Of a stretch of 64,000 bases of DNA, positions 53,813 through 63,008 are shown one piece after another. Numbering within the stretch: the stretch's first letter is position 1; each line of letters begins with the position of its first letter. The position numbers and the translations under genes were made by a program. Location of the stretch: NCBI GenBank assembly GCA_001770015.1, contig MEQB01000001.1, forward strand, positions 124,001-188,000, given 5' to 3'. The stretch comes from Bdellovibrionales bacterium RIFOXYC1_FULL_37_79. GTDB taxonomy: Bacteria > Bdellovibrionota > Bacteriovoracia > Bacteriovoracales > Bacteriovoracaceae. A model generated the notes under the pieces. That model was not told where the DNA came from, made no database searches, and was given only the letters and a program-made list of their open reading frames with translations.

Positions 53813-55981
53813 ATGATTAAAATTTTATTTTCAATTTTGCTGGTAGCTTACTTGGTGGGTGATATTGCAGCGGCTGATTTGGATGAATTGGATTTGCTGG
53901 ATGCGGGAGATGAAGCCGTTTTAAAGGAAATGCCGGCCGTGCCCGGCCAGCCAGATAGCGGGGGAGATTTAAATTTATCCGAATTAGAGGAGATTGATGA
54001 CTTAAATTCCTTGAAAAGTGATATTGGCGCAACCATTGTAGAAAAGAAAGAGGAAGACAAGGATAAAAAGAAAGTAAAACAAGCTTCCGGTGATCAGCCC
54101 AAAAAAGAGGTGGTTGATCAATTTGATGCTAAAGCTAAAGATGAGGAACAAAAAAAAGAAGAGGATAAAAAGTTAAGCGAACTCAAACTGGATGAGAATG
54201 ACAGTACGGTTATTTTTGATGTGGGAGAAGAAGAGAAAAAATTAATTGAAATATCCAAATTTATTGAAGGAAAAATACCTGAAAAAGAATGGAATGAGAT
54301 TTCAGGTACTGCGAGAAATGAACGCTATGTAGTGCAAAAAGGTGATTGGTTATGGAAGATCTCCCAAAAACTTTTTGGTTCGGGATTTTATTATTCAAAA
54401 ATCTGGTCACTTAATCCTCATATCACCAATCCCCATGAAATTGAGCCTGGAATGGCATTGGTTTTTAGTACTGGTGATGATGAGACGATGCCCGAAGTTA
54501 AGCTGGGTGAATACGTTGATGTGACTGATCAATCAGACGAGAATTTTTTTGATTTCAGTTATTTTGGAGATAATGTTGAACCTCCATGGCTGAAAGAGCG
54601 ACAAAGATTAAAAGATCAGGGGGTTTTTTTCCAATACTCATCGGATCTCTCTTATGATGATTTATACAAACTGACGGGTAAGTTGTCCAAAGAGTATGAG
54701 AATTATACACCTCCCGAGTCAAAATATATTGTGGCGGTTCCCAAAGATCAGTATGATAATACCGGTTTTGACAGGACATCCAAACTCATTTTTAATTATA
54801 AGGAAGGCTTTTATCTTAATTCTTTTGTAACCACCAATCCGGTTATTGATTACGGCAAGATAGATTCCATGCAAGATTACAACACCCTTTTGAATAAACT
54901 GCAAATTTTTTATGTTCATTTTGAACCGCAGGTAAAGGTGAAGGCGGGAGATCTTTACTCGGTTTATTCGGCAGAAGGAGCGGTTTCTCATCCGGTAAGC
55001 GATCGGGAAGGTTATCGCTATACCATTACTGGCCAGCTAAAAACCATAAGAAAAAGAAACCAAGTATGGGAGTGTGAATTGCTAGAAACCACCGGTCTGG
55101 TGCAAAGGGGTTCTCGTATTACGGCCTACACTCCTAAAATCAATCGAATTATAAAAACTTTTAATAAGCGTAGAATTGAAGCAGCTTTTATTGGATCTTA
55201 TGGTGAAAATACCAATGGGCTTTCATACGGTGATGTTGCTTATCTGGATCGTGGGCGTGCCGATGGCATGGAGCTTGGGAATGTGTTGACGCTTTATTCT
55301 TTTCACGATCATGGCACTAACCGCAGAATTAGTGCAGATCCGACTTATAAAATCGGAGAGGCCACTGTTATCACTTTGACCGATAATTTCTCTACAGCAC
55401 TTATTACCAATAGTGCGCATGCCATGCCATTGGGTACGCTGGGTATTACTAAAAGTCCAGAAGAAGCGGCGGAAACCACCAGGAAAACTACCAAGGATCG
55501 TTTGAAAAATTTAACCTTGTCTCAAAAAGGAAATCTGGAAGAGTTGGATGTTGAGCTTAACATAGATGATGTCAGCGGTGACCTGCTCCAAAAAGCGGAT
55601 GAATTAAAGCTTACGGAAGATGAGTTGCATGAGTTAGAGCGGCAAGAACAAGAGAAGTCGATCATCAAGGATCATGAAAGGGATTTAAAGGAACTGGAAC
55701 GATTAGAACAAGATATTGTGGATGCTGAAAATAAGTTAAGGGAAGCCAAAGTTGATGAAGACAAATTTTTAGAGGATCAAAATTTGGACAACGTTGAGGG
55801 AAAAGATAAACCGGATGAAAGTGATAAATTTGACTCACTTGATGATATTGAAAAGACAGAAGGGCGCAAATTTATGCAGGAAGATTTGAATTCAGCCGAA
55901 AATCCCTACGGATTAACCGAATTTGATCTTGAAGAAATAGATGAATTGTTGAATACTGATGCAACTAAAGACAAAGAGTAA
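53813..55981 (+). CDS. Exported LysM-domain protein with acidic regions
   Basis: 722 residues from the ATG at 53813 (GGAG upstream; signal peptide MIKILFSILLVAYLVGDIAA). A very acidic, Asp/Glu/Lys-rich N-terminal part (about 20-155) is followed by a LysM domain (about 163-212) reading RYVVQKGDWLWKISQ..LNPHI. A long globular region (about 230-560) follows. A highly charged coiled coil (about 590-680) and an acidic tail end the protein. LysM binds peptidoglycan, so it should sit in the periplasm. It follows the lipoprotein gene closely and precedes topA by 27 bp; the three may share a transcript. Confidence 0.75.
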   Translation: MIKILFSILLVAYLVGDIAAADLDELDLLDAGDEAVLKEMPAVPGQPDSGGDLNLSELEEIDDLNSLKSDIGATIVEKKEEDKDKKKVKQASGDQPKKEVVDQFDAKAKDEEQKKEEDKKLSELKLDENDSTVIFDVGEEEKKLIEISKFIEGKIPEKEWNEISGTARNERYVVQKGDWLWKISQKLFGSGFYYSKIWSLNPHITNPHEIEPGMALVFSTGDDETMPEVKLGEYVDVTDQSDENFFDFSYFGDNVEPPWLKERQRLKDQGVFFQYSSDLSYDDLYKLTGKLSKEYENYTPPESKYIVAVPKDQYDNTGFDRTSKLIFNYKEGFYLNSFVTTNPVIDYGKIDSMQDYNTLLNKLQIFYVHFEPQVKVKAGDLYSVYSAEGAVSHPVSDREGYRYTITGQLKTIRKRNQVWECELLETTGLVQRGSRITAYTPKINRIIKTFNKRRIEAAFIGSYGENTNGLSYGDVAYLDRGRADGMELGNVLTLYSFHDHGTNRRISADPTYKIGEATVITLTDNFSTALITNSAHAMPLGTLGITKSPEEAAETTRKTTKDRLKNLTLSQKGNLEELDVELNIDDVSGDLLQKADELKLTEDELHELERQEQEKSIIKDHERDLKELERLEQDIVDAENKLREAKVDEDKFLEDQNLDNVEGKDKPDESDKFDSLDDIEKTEGRKFMQEDLNSAENPYGLTEFDLEEIDELLNTDATKDKE

Positions 55982-56008
55982 GCGTAAGTAAAATTGGAGA
56001 GTGTTATA

Positions 56009-58483
56009 ATGGAAAAAGAGGCGTTACAAGCTGGCAGTGTGGTTGTTTCAAAGAAAAGTGCAAAAGCTCAGACCATAAAAAAAGGTCTTCATGCTGCTTT
56101 AAAAGAAAATGTTGAATCCAAGAAAATTGTCAAAAAGGCCATGACGAAAAAAAGCAAGAAAAAAGTTAAAAGCAAAATTCTTTCCGGTTATCAACTGGTA
56201 ATCGTTGAGTCACCCTCCAAGGCCAAAACTATAAAAAAATATCTGGGAAGGGATTTTCAAGTGATTGCATCCAATGGACATATTAAAGACCTTCCCAAAT
56301 CCAAATTAGGTGTTGATGTTAAAAATAATTTTGCCATTGACTTGGTTCCGATTACCAACAAAAAAGACAAAATTGAAAAAATTCAAAGCATGGCCAAAAA
56401 TGCAGATAAAATATTTTTGGCACCTGACCCCGATAGAGAGGGGGAGGCCATCGCATTTCACTTGCATGAAGAGATCGGCAGAAAACGTAATGTCTTTAGA
56501 GTTTTGTTTAATGCGGTCACCAAAAAAAATGTCAGAGACGCCATTGATCATCCCCAGGAATTGGACGTAAGAAAATACGATTCTCAAAGGACCCGAAGGA
56601 TTTTGGATCGGCTGGTTGGATATAAAATATCTCCCATTTTGTGGGATAAGGTGCAACGAGGATTATCTGCCGGGCGAGTTCAATCAGTTGCTCTTCGCAT
56701 AATTGTTGAAAGAGAGGATGAGGTGCGTGCCTTTAAATCAGAGCAATGGTTTTCCATTCATGCTTTGATGATTAAAGATGAGAAGGAATTCAAGGCCACC
56801 TACTATGGTGATTCTCCAGAAAAAAAAGTTGATTTAACCGAAATTAAAAATGTAGAACATATTTTAAAGAAGGTAAAAAATCAGCCTTTTAAAGCTATAG
56901 AGGTTAAGAAAAAAGAAAGACGACAATCTCCCACACCTCCTTTTACCACTTCCAAACTTCAACAAGAAGCGGCTAACAAGCTGGGATTTACCGCCAAACG
57001 GACCATGAGTGTTGCACAAAGGCTCTATGAAGGAATCAATCTTAAGGGGTTTGGATTACAGGGTTTGATTACTTATATGAGAACAGACTCGGTTAGAACT
57101 GAACCGGAGGCCCTGGAATCTTTGAGAAAATATATTAATCAAAAATACGGGACGGAATTTTTGTCAAGTTCATCTATCGTATATACCAAAAAGAAAGGTG
57201 GCAAAGTACAGGATGCTCATGAAGCGATTAGACCTGCTAACTTGGATTTCCCTCCCGAATTGGTTAAAGATGATCTGGCCAGCGATGAGTTTAGACTTTA
57301 TCAGCTTATTTGGAATAAATTTGTTTCCAGTCAAATGAGTCATGCGGTGATTGATCAGACAGCTGTGGTCTTTGAATGCCATGGGACTTTTTTTAAAAGC
57401 ACAGGATCTATTGTAAAATTTCCTGGCTTTCGTACAGTGTATCTAGAATCTGCCATTGAAAATGCCAAGGCCAAAGATGAAAATCTTGAAATTGCCGGCA
57501 ACAAAGGCGATAACATACTCCCTGAAATTAGTGAAGGTGAAATACTTAAGCCTAAGGCCAATCCTGAATCTCTTGAGCATTGGACGTCTCCACCGCCACG
57601 ATACAATGAGGCTTCCCTGGTTAAGGAACTTGAAGAAAGAGGTATTGGGCGTCCTTCAACTTATGCTGCCATTATTTCAAATATTCAAGACCGGGGATAT
57701 GTGGAAAAAACGGAAAATCGCTTCCTTCCAACCGAGCTTGGAGGAGTGGTTTGTAAAATGTTAATTGATAGTTTTCCCAATATCATGGATATAGATTTCA
57801 CTGCCAAGATTGAAGAGTCTTTGGATCAAATTGAAGAAGGTGAAATTAAATGGAAAAAAGTGTTGAAGGATTTTTGGGGTGATTTTGAAAAAACCTTGGA
57901 GAAGGCAAAAGGGGAAATGAAAAACCTCAAAAAACAACTTCTTCCAACTGGAGTGAAATGCCTGAAATGCTCGGATGGTATTTATATGATCAAATGGGGA
58001 AAGAATGGTCAATTTTTAACTTGCTCAAATTATCCAGATTGTAATTCGACCCAGGATTTTAAAAAGACCCTGGAAGGTAAAATAGAAATCATTCCTAAAG
58101 AATATGCCAAGAAGCCATGTCCTGATTGTGGCAACAAACTGGTGGTAAAAAAAGGTCGATATGGCAGATTTTTAACTTGCGAAATGTATCCTGAATGTAA
58201 GGCCACTCTCCCTTATGTATTGGATGTACATTGTCCCGCATGTAAAGTGGGATTTTTTGCGGAAAAGAGAAGCCGCTTTGGAAAACTATTCTATGGTTGT
58301 TCCAATTACCCCAAGTGTGATAACGCTGTTTGGACCAGGCCCTATGCCTATGAATGTGAAGTGTGTAAACATCCGGTAATGGTCTTTAAAGAAACCAAAA
58401 AAGATGGAAAGCATCTCCAGTGCATAAAATGTAAACATAAAGTTGCCATAGAAAACACCCCTTTCAATACTGAAGAGGAATAA
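56009..58483 (+). CDS. topA: DNA topoisomerase I
   Basis: 824 residues from the ATG at 56009 with GGAG upstream; a TTG 15 nt earlier overlaps that ribosome site. A Lys-rich N-terminal extension (about 1-56) precedes the TOPRIM domain, starting YQLVIVESPSKAKTIKKYLG. Catalytic acidic residues are in DPDREGEAIAFH. The active-site Tyr is in LITYMRTDS. Three to four C-terminal zinc ribbons follow (CLKCSDG..CSNYPDC, CPDCGNK..CEMYPEC, CPAC..CSNYPKC, CEVC..CIKC). It relaxes negative supercoils. The Lys-rich head is unusual for TopA. Confidence 0.95.
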   Translation: MEKEALQAGSVVVSKKSAKAQTIKKGLHAALKENVESKKIVKKAMTKKSKKKVKSKILSGYQLVIVESPSKAKTIKKYLGRDFQVIASNGHIKDLPKSKLGVDVKNNFAIDLVPITNKKDKIEKIQSMAKNADKIFLAPDPDREGEAIAFHLHEEIGRKRNVFRVLFNAVTKKNVRDAIDHPQELDVRKYDSQRTRRILDRLVGYKISPILWDKVQRGLSAGRVQSVALRIIVEREDEVRAFKSEQWFSIHALMIKDEKEFKATYYGDSPEKKVDLTEIKNVEHILKKVKNQPFKAIEVKKKERRQSPTPPFTTSKLQQEAANKLGFTAKRTMSVAQRLYEGINLKGFGLQGLITYMRTDSVRTEPEALESLRKYINQKYGTEFLSSSSIVYTKKKGGKVQDAHEAIRPANLDFPPELVKDDLASDEFRLYQLIWNKFVSSQMSHAVIDQTAVVFECHGTFFKSTGSIVKFPGFRTVYLESAIENAKAKDENLEIAGNKGDNILPEISEGEILKPKANPESLEHWTSPPPRYNEASLVKELEERGIGRPSTYAAIISNIQDRGYVEKTENRFLPTELGGVVCKMLIDSFPNIMDIDFTAKIEESLDQIEEGEIKWKKVLKDFWGDFEKTLEKAKGEMKNLKKQLLPTGVKCLKCSDGIYMIKWGKNGQFLTCSNYPDCNSTQDFKKTLEGKIEIIPKEYAKKPCPDCGNKLVVKKGRYGRFLTCEMYPECKATLPYVLDVHCPACKVGFFAEKRSRFGKLFYGCSNYPKCDNAVWTRPYAYECEVCKHPVMVFKETKKDGKHLQCIKCKHKVAIENTPFNTEEE

Positions 58484-58488
58484 GGGGT

Positions 58489-59679
58489 ATGAATTTAAAA
58501 AATATATTTGAAAAAGGTGAAAAAGATCTTTCTCTTGTAAAGGTTACAATCGCCGGAATATTTATGGGAATGGCCAATTTAGTTCCTGGAATTTCAGGAG
58601 GCACCATGGTGCTCGCCATGGGCCTTTATGAAGAATTTATTGAATCCCTTTCCAATATTTCAAGATTTAAATTTACCAAAAAAAATGTTTTATTTTTTAT
58701 TAACCTTTTTGCGGTTTCATTCCTGACGATCTTTGCATTGGCTGGGATAGTTCAGTTTTTGATGGAAAATTATCTATCTGCCATGCTGTCCTTATTTATA
58801 GGTCTTACTCTGGGGGGAGCTCCTACTTTGAAAAATGGAATAGGGAAATTCGATATCAAAAATGGTTTTGCTGTATTGATAGGTATCTTGATTATGGCGA
58901 TAGTTTCTTTTGGGTTAAAACCAGGTGGTCAAAACCCCAATCTGCTTCTTTATGCCATAGGTGGTTTTGTAGGCAGCTCGGCTATGATACTACCCGGGAT
59001 TTCTGGAAGTTATCTACTTCTAGTGATGGGACTTTACCTGCCAGTGATTGCAGCACTTAACGATTTTAAACATGCTCTCATGATGGGAAATCTTGCAGGC
59101 TTGATTGCGGTCAGTGTCGATATCCTCATACCATTTTCAATTGGGCTGGTAGGGGGAGTGTTTTGCTTGTCCAATCTTTTAAAATATTTGATGAAGAAGA
59201 TCCCCACCTTAACCATGGCATTTTTGCTTGGAATATTATTAGGCAGTGTGCTTGGGTTATATCCCTTTAAAATGCAGGATTTTTCCAGACTTACTCAATT
59301 TAAAAATCAGCATAATGAGCTGGTGTTTAAAGTTTTTGGCCTGGAAAAAAGTGGAAGATCTGAATTTTTATCCAGCATAGCAAAACTGGGAAGAGATGAT
59401 TTAAAAGTGATTGTAGATGAACAAAAGGGCCGGTTGCCTACCATCGAAGATGTGCAAATCGTTCGAGAAAAATCTGAAATTTTAATAGTTTATAACAAAT
59501 CAGTGGATCGCAATGTTCGAGAATTTGCCGCCGATAAAAAGCTTGGAAAAATTCCTTTGATAATTGTATCCGATACGAGTTTTTCTATGCTAAGATTGGT
59601 TCTGGTTTTGATCCTTATGGTGGTTGGTTTTTTTACGACTAAACTACTTGGGAAAAAAGAAATTCAAACGCAGGGTTAG
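58489..59679 (+). CDS. DUF368 family polytopic membrane protein
   Basis: 396 residues. The family signature GMANLVPGISGGTMVLAMGLYEEFIE is near the N-terminus, and a repeat-like GSSAMILPGISGSYLLLVMGLY occurs about residue 165, giving the internal-duplication pattern of DUF368. About nine hydrophobic helices. Residues 270-370 form an unusual soluble insertion before the last helix. DUF368 proteins are implicated in undecaprenyl-phosphate translocation (PopT-type). It follows topA by 5 bp. Its final codons and stop lie inside the tRNA-Arg gene (10-bp overlap). Confidence 0.85.
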   Translation: MNLKNIFEKGEKDLSLVKVTIAGIFMGMANLVPGISGGTMVLAMGLYEEFIESLSNISRFKFTKKNVLFFINLFAVSFLTIFALAGIVQFLMENYLSAMLSLFIGLTLGGAPTLKNGIGKFDIKNGFAVLIGILIMAIVSFGLKPGGQNPNLLLYAIGGFVGSSAMILPGISGSYLLLVMGLYLPVIAALNDFKHALMMGNLAGLIAVSVDILIPFSIGLVGGVFCLSNLLKYLMKKIPTLTMAFLLGILLGSVLGLYPFKMQDFSRLTQFKNQHNELVFKVFGLEKSGRSEFLSSIAKLGRDDLKVIVDEQKGRLPTIEDVQIVREKSEILIVYNKSVDRNVREFAADKKLGKIPLIIVSDTSFSMLRLVLVLILMVVGFFTTKLLGKKEIQTQG

Positions 59680-59746
59680 TTCAGTTGGATAGAGCACTTG
59701 GCTTCGAACCAAGGTGTCAGGGGTTCGAGTCCCTTACCCTGCGCCA
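59670..59746 (+). tRNA. tRNA-Arg (anticodon TCG), CCA encoded
   Basis: 77 nt that fold as a cloverleaf. Acceptor stem GCAGGGT/ACCCTGC, D arm with GTTCAGTTGGATAGAGC, anticodon stem CTTGG/CCAAG around loop CTTCGAA (anticodon TCG, reads CGA). T arm has GGGTTCGAGTCCC, discriminator G and encoded CCA. Its first ten bases overlap the 3' end of the DUF368 gene, so it is probably cut out of the same transcript or uses an internal promoter. Confidence 0.97.
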
Positions 59747-59789
59747 TTTCTTTTTATCCCTATACAAATTTTTATTGAGGTTTCTCTTC

Positions 59790-60215
59790 ATGTCTCCAAA
59801 GTTAATGAACTTACTTCAAGAATATAAAAGAAAGTTGATAAAATCCATTGATCATTTGGAATATAGCTATAAAAAAGTCCAAAAACTTTCTACTCTGGTT
59901 AAAAATTTAAATGAGGAAGATTTGGAAACGTGGGAGAGTTTTTCTTCCCGTTTTGCGAGAGCCTCCGATATTTTTATTTCAAGATACCTACGTACTTTAT
60001 TGCAAACGCAAGATCCGGCATATACAGGAACGCTAATTGATTCTCTACATCTTGCTGAAAAACAAAATCTTATTCAAGATGCCCAACTATGGTACAAAAT
60101 TCGAGAACTAAGAAACATAGAGGCCCATGAATATACCGAGGAAATGCTTGGTTTGTTTTTTAAGTCGATCAGGGATTTGACTCCGAGCATCCTTTCATTA
60201 AAAAAAGTGCTTTAG
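59790..60215 (+). CDS. HepT-like HEPN-domain toxin of an MNT/HEPN module
   Basis: 141 residues from the ATG at 59790, with TTGAGG upstream. A longer in-frame reading would begin inside the tRNA and is rejected. The protein is all-helical with the HEPN RNase motif Rx4H at Arg108-His113 (RELRNIEAHEY). In characterised HepT/MntA modules the HEPN protein is an RNase toxin. The antitoxin gene follows after 8 bp in the usual order. Located just behind tRNA-Arg, a common place for accessory modules. Confidence 0.82.
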   Translation: MSPKLMNLLQEYKRKLIKSIDHLEYSYKKVQKLSTLVKNLNEEDLETWESFSSRFARASDIFISRYLRTLLQTQDPAYTGTLIDSLHLAEKQNLIQDAQLWYKIRELRNIEAHEYTEEMLGLFFKSIRDLTPSILSLKKVL

Positions 60216-60223
60216 GATTTATT

Positions 60224-60553
60224 GTGCGACTGACATTGGAACAACAACAAATCATAATAAAAACGTTTAGCAGTATTTTTAAAAAAAATTCAGCACTTTT
60301 TTTATATGGCAGTAGAGTTGATGATAAGAAGAAAGGTGGTGACATCGATTTATTAATTATCACGGATGATGAAGAAGAAAAAAAAATTGCCATGGGAAAA
60401 AAACTTGATTTTATTGTCACCCTAAAACTTGAGCTTGGTGATCAAAAAATTGATTGTTTAATCCTTTCAAAATCAGAATTGAATACTCATTTGTTTTATC
60501 AAACCATCAAAGACGAGATGGTCATGCTGCACCGGCTTTTGCCTAACCCCTGA
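60224..60553 (+). CDS. MntA-like minimal nucleotidyltransferase antitoxin
   Basis: 109 residues from a GTG start. The nucleotidyltransferase motif is complete: Gly29-Ser30 then Asp40-Ile-Asp42 in YGSRVDDKKKGGDIDLLI, followed by a strand with DFIVTLK and DCLILSK. Known MntA proteins add AMP to HepT to silence it, forming a type VII toxin-antitoxin system. The gene follows the HEPN gene by 8 bp and the pair should be co-expressed. The intact GS..DxD argues that it is functional. Confidence 0.85.
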   Translation: MRLTLEQQQIIIKTFSSIFKKNSALFLYGSRVDDKKKGGDIDLLIITDDEEEKKIAMGKKLDFIVTLKLELGDQKIDCLILSKSELNTHLFYQTIKDEMVMLHRLLPNP

Positions 60554-60574
60554 GGGCATAAAACCTGGGAGGGA
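60550..60574 (+). repeat. Core copy of the dispersed accessory repeat
   Basis: 25 bp matching the centre of the 66-bp repeats at 62235 and 63009: 24 of 25 against the 63009 copy. It starts in the last codons of the mntA-like gene. The left and right flanks do not match beyond the core. Confidence 0.75.
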
Positions 60575-60654
60575 TCTTTGCGCCTATTTTTAATCCTGTA
60601 TATATCGTTTCAAGAGATCACTTGGAGTACCGATAGTACTGCTAGGTGTATTTT

Positions 60655-62241
60655 ATGTTAGTAAGAGAAAAAATATTTACTATGTTCATGTTGATAATTA
60701 CCAGTGTTGTCGGGCGCGAACAATGTACGGAGAGTATTAATCCTCAAGCGGATGCATTATCAAGTTTTTTGGTGAGGGATATACTACCTGAAATAGTCAA
60801 GTGTACCCCCGAAGAAGAAAGGCAAGAATCTTTAGCTAAGATTCTTAAGGAGCAAGAGGAATATAAAAAAAATCAAAAACCAGATTCCAAAGAATGGGTT
60901 TTTTCGACTAGTACAAATGGCGAAAGTGACAATCGTAATGTTCTATTTAAAATCAAAGGAAGTAAGGACGAAATAGGAATTTTAAAAAAAATTATGGGAT
61001 TAAACCCCAATAATTGCCAAATACAAAAAATTAATAAATGTAACGATGTTATTTGTGCACTCACAAAACTACTTGGTGATGAGGTGACGGCATACAGAGT
61101 TTTAAATTATTACTATCGGACTGGAAGTTATTTAAAAATTGATTGGCCCCTGGATTTCTTCACATGTAGTGATTCGGATTTTAGAGGAGAAATCGAGACA
61201 GTAAAAAAAGTGGTTGATCACTTACCTAAAGAGATGTTTCCTTTACCTTATTTGCAAGAAATCAAACTTATTTCGAAGGAAAGTTGGGAAGAAAATGGTA
61301 TTGCGCATGGTGCGGCATATAAGTATGGTCTCAATATTCCCTTTTTGGGATTAGAACTATTGAAGGGCAGAATTAAGCTGGCAGGTTTATTAGAAAAAAC
61401 AAAAGAAGAACTGGCATTTATTACTTTCCATGAATTAGGCCATCATGTTGACTTTGCTTTTGGCGGCTCCAAAAGTTTTGATTTTTCAACAGAAAATAAG
61501 GAATTTTTAAATCTTAGTGGTTGGCAGTTTAATAAGATAACAAAAAAATGGGAGTATCGCGAGAATCAAGGTTGTTTTATGCGTGAGTATGCCCAAGCAA
61601 ACCCCGGGGAGGACTTTGCTGATCACTTTAGTTTTTATATTACGGAGCCTGCCTTCTTCAGGGGGAAATGTCCCTTAAAATATCTATATCTGAAAAAAAA
61701 GGTTTTTCGTGGGAAGGAGTTTGATTTTAATCAAAGGCTCACTCCCACTGAAATCATCAATCAAGCCTGGGATGCATGTAATACTAACGTCGAGCAATCT
61801 GCAATAAGCAATAATGGAAGAATTGATTTACTTGCAACTCTTCCGTTCTTTAGTGGTGATGAGTTAAATAACAAAAATAGCAATCGATGTATGATGAAAC
61901 TTGCACAATTGGAACTTAAAAAAAATAGACATCTAAGTTGTCAAAATCGCAACCAACTTTCTTATGAATTTCAAAAGGGATACCACTTATATCTTGTCGA
62001 TATTTATGTAGTGATAAAGCATACTGTCCGTCATGCTTTTGGTGAGATTTTAAAAAAAATGTCTGCTGTAAAAGAATGTTCGGGAAAAAATGCTCCATGT
62101 GATCTTCAAAAAGTTAATGGATGGCTAAAAGAAGAGATTGCTAGTAAATATCCATTCAATCAACTTGAAAAAACTAAATTTGATGTGATCTATGACAAAT
62201 TAGGGATCGAGGCCGTGCATAGACCACAAAGCTCCGAATAA
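60655..62241 (+). CDS. Large exported zincin metallopeptidase
   Basis: 528 residues from the ATG at 60655, with AGG about 8 nt upstream; a GTG three codons earlier is less well placed. The N-terminus (MLVREKIFTMFMLIITSVVG) looks like a signal peptide. HELGH is at 259-263 (FHELGHHVDFAFGG) and the acidic motif at 319-323 in YAQANPGEDFADHF. These two motifs match the zincin at 44986 (HELGHVVD; YAQGHPAEDFAETF), so the two are related. Several cysteines lie outside the core. Located in the accessory tail, just before a 66-bp repeat. A secreted protease with a role in interaction or predation is possible. Confidence 0.72.
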   Translation: MLVREKIFTMFMLIITSVVGREQCTESINPQADALSSFLVRDILPEIVKCTPEEERQESLAKILKEQEEYKKNQKPDSKEWVFSTSTNGESDNRNVLFKIKGSKDEIGILKKIMGLNPNNCQIQKINKCNDVICALTKLLGDEVTAYRVLNYYYRTGSYLKIDWPLDFFTCSDSDFRGEIETVKKVVDHLPKEMFPLPYLQEIKLISKESWEENGIAHGAAYKYGLNIPFLGLELLKGRIKLAGLLEKTKEELAFITFHELGHHVDFAFGGSKSFDFSTENKEFLNLSGWQFNKITKKWEYRENQGCFMREYAQANPGEDFADHFSFYITEPAFFRGKCPLKYLYLKKKVFRGKEFDFNQRLTPTEIINQAWDACNTNVEQSAISNNGRIDLLATLPFFSGDELNNKNSNRCMMKLAQLELKKNRHLSCQNRNQLSYEFQKGYHLYLVDIYVVIKHTVRHAFGEILKKMSAVKECSGKNAPCDLQKVNGWLKEEIASKYPFNQLEKTKFDVIYDKLGIEAVHRPQSSE

Positions 62242-62300
62242 CTTCTTTCTTTTCGCCTCATTTCTCTGAAGGCATAAAACCTAGGAGGGAGAAGGGACGT
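62235..62300 (+). repeat. 66-bp dispersed repeat, copy A
   Basis: It matches 63009-63074 at 63 of 66 positions. It begins inside the last two codons of the zincin gene and includes its TAA. The centre contains GGCATAAAACCT followed by GGAGGGAGAAGGGACGT. No gene starts at the purine-rich part, so it is not simply a ribosome site. Confidence 0.92.
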
Positions 62301-62515
62301 TCAGCTATTTTTCCGGCCAAGATGTGTTTGAATCAGTTGACTTGTTTAAATTCAATGATTTGACCAATATTATTTGATATAAATTGTAAATATTATGCAA
62401 TGCGTAAATTCCCATAGAAATGAACCTTCTTTACAGATATTATGGTCATGCTGAAAAATGTAAATTTAGAGAGCAATATTTTGATTTTTATTAGGTAAAT
62501 AATCGGAGGGCCTGA

Positions 62516-62971
62516 ATGAAAGCATTATTGGTGGGATTAATTTTAATGGCCTCAATTTCAACTTTTGCTTCGACTATGATTACTTACTTTGATAGTTTTG
62601 AAGATAATAGATTGATAACCCTTGATGATATTTCATTGCGGTGTAAGTCAAATATCAAAGTGAAATTATCTATCGTAGATGCAGTAAATTCCTTTCGAGA
62701 AAAAAGGATATATACTTATGCTTATATTAATGGAATGATGAGAAATCTGTCATGTTTGTCTGATGTGAGTGCTATGTACCGTACTTTGAATCGGGCGGAG
62801 CGGTTTTTAGTTAATAATGACTATTTACCCTGGTCAGCCCTATCCTTTGATCATCCGGAAGAGCTTAAAGCATATGCTACGAGACACTATAATGGTTGGC
62901 TACTAGCTTTGAATGAGAAGATTGAAGAGGCTTGTCGTTACGAATTTCCTCAGGGTATATGGGATTTATAA
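62516..62971 (+). CDS. Small exported protein of unknown function
   Basis: 151 residues with a signal peptide (MKALLVGLILMASISTFAS) and GGAGG 7 nt before the ATG. The mature part is helical with three cysteines (RCKSN, LSCLS, EACRY). A compact helical domain is suggested by the run SDVSAMYRTLNRAERFLVNN. No family recognised. It sits alone between two copies of the 66-bp repeat. Confidence 0.62.
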   Translation: MKALLVGLILMASISTFASTMITYFDSFEDNRLITLDDISLRCKSNIKVKLSIVDAVNSFREKRIYTYAYINGMMRNLSCLSDVSAMYRTLNRAERFLVNNDYLPWSALSFDHPEELKAYATRHYNGWLLALNEKIEEACRYEFPQGIWDL

Positions 62972-63008
62972 TGTTGACCGGCCTAATTACATAAATAATC
63001 CAAATCAT

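Noticed and set aside
59685-59789. An open frame that would extend the HEPN gene upstream through the tRNA
   Set aside because: The extension is translated tRNA sequence; the ATG at 59790 has a ribosome site and gives a normal HEPN length.
60541-60654. Possible integron attC site (GCCTAAC before the repeat core)
   Set aside because: Only one RYYYAAC-like box was found; no matching GTTRRRY partner at a proper distance, and the other repeat copies lack the box.
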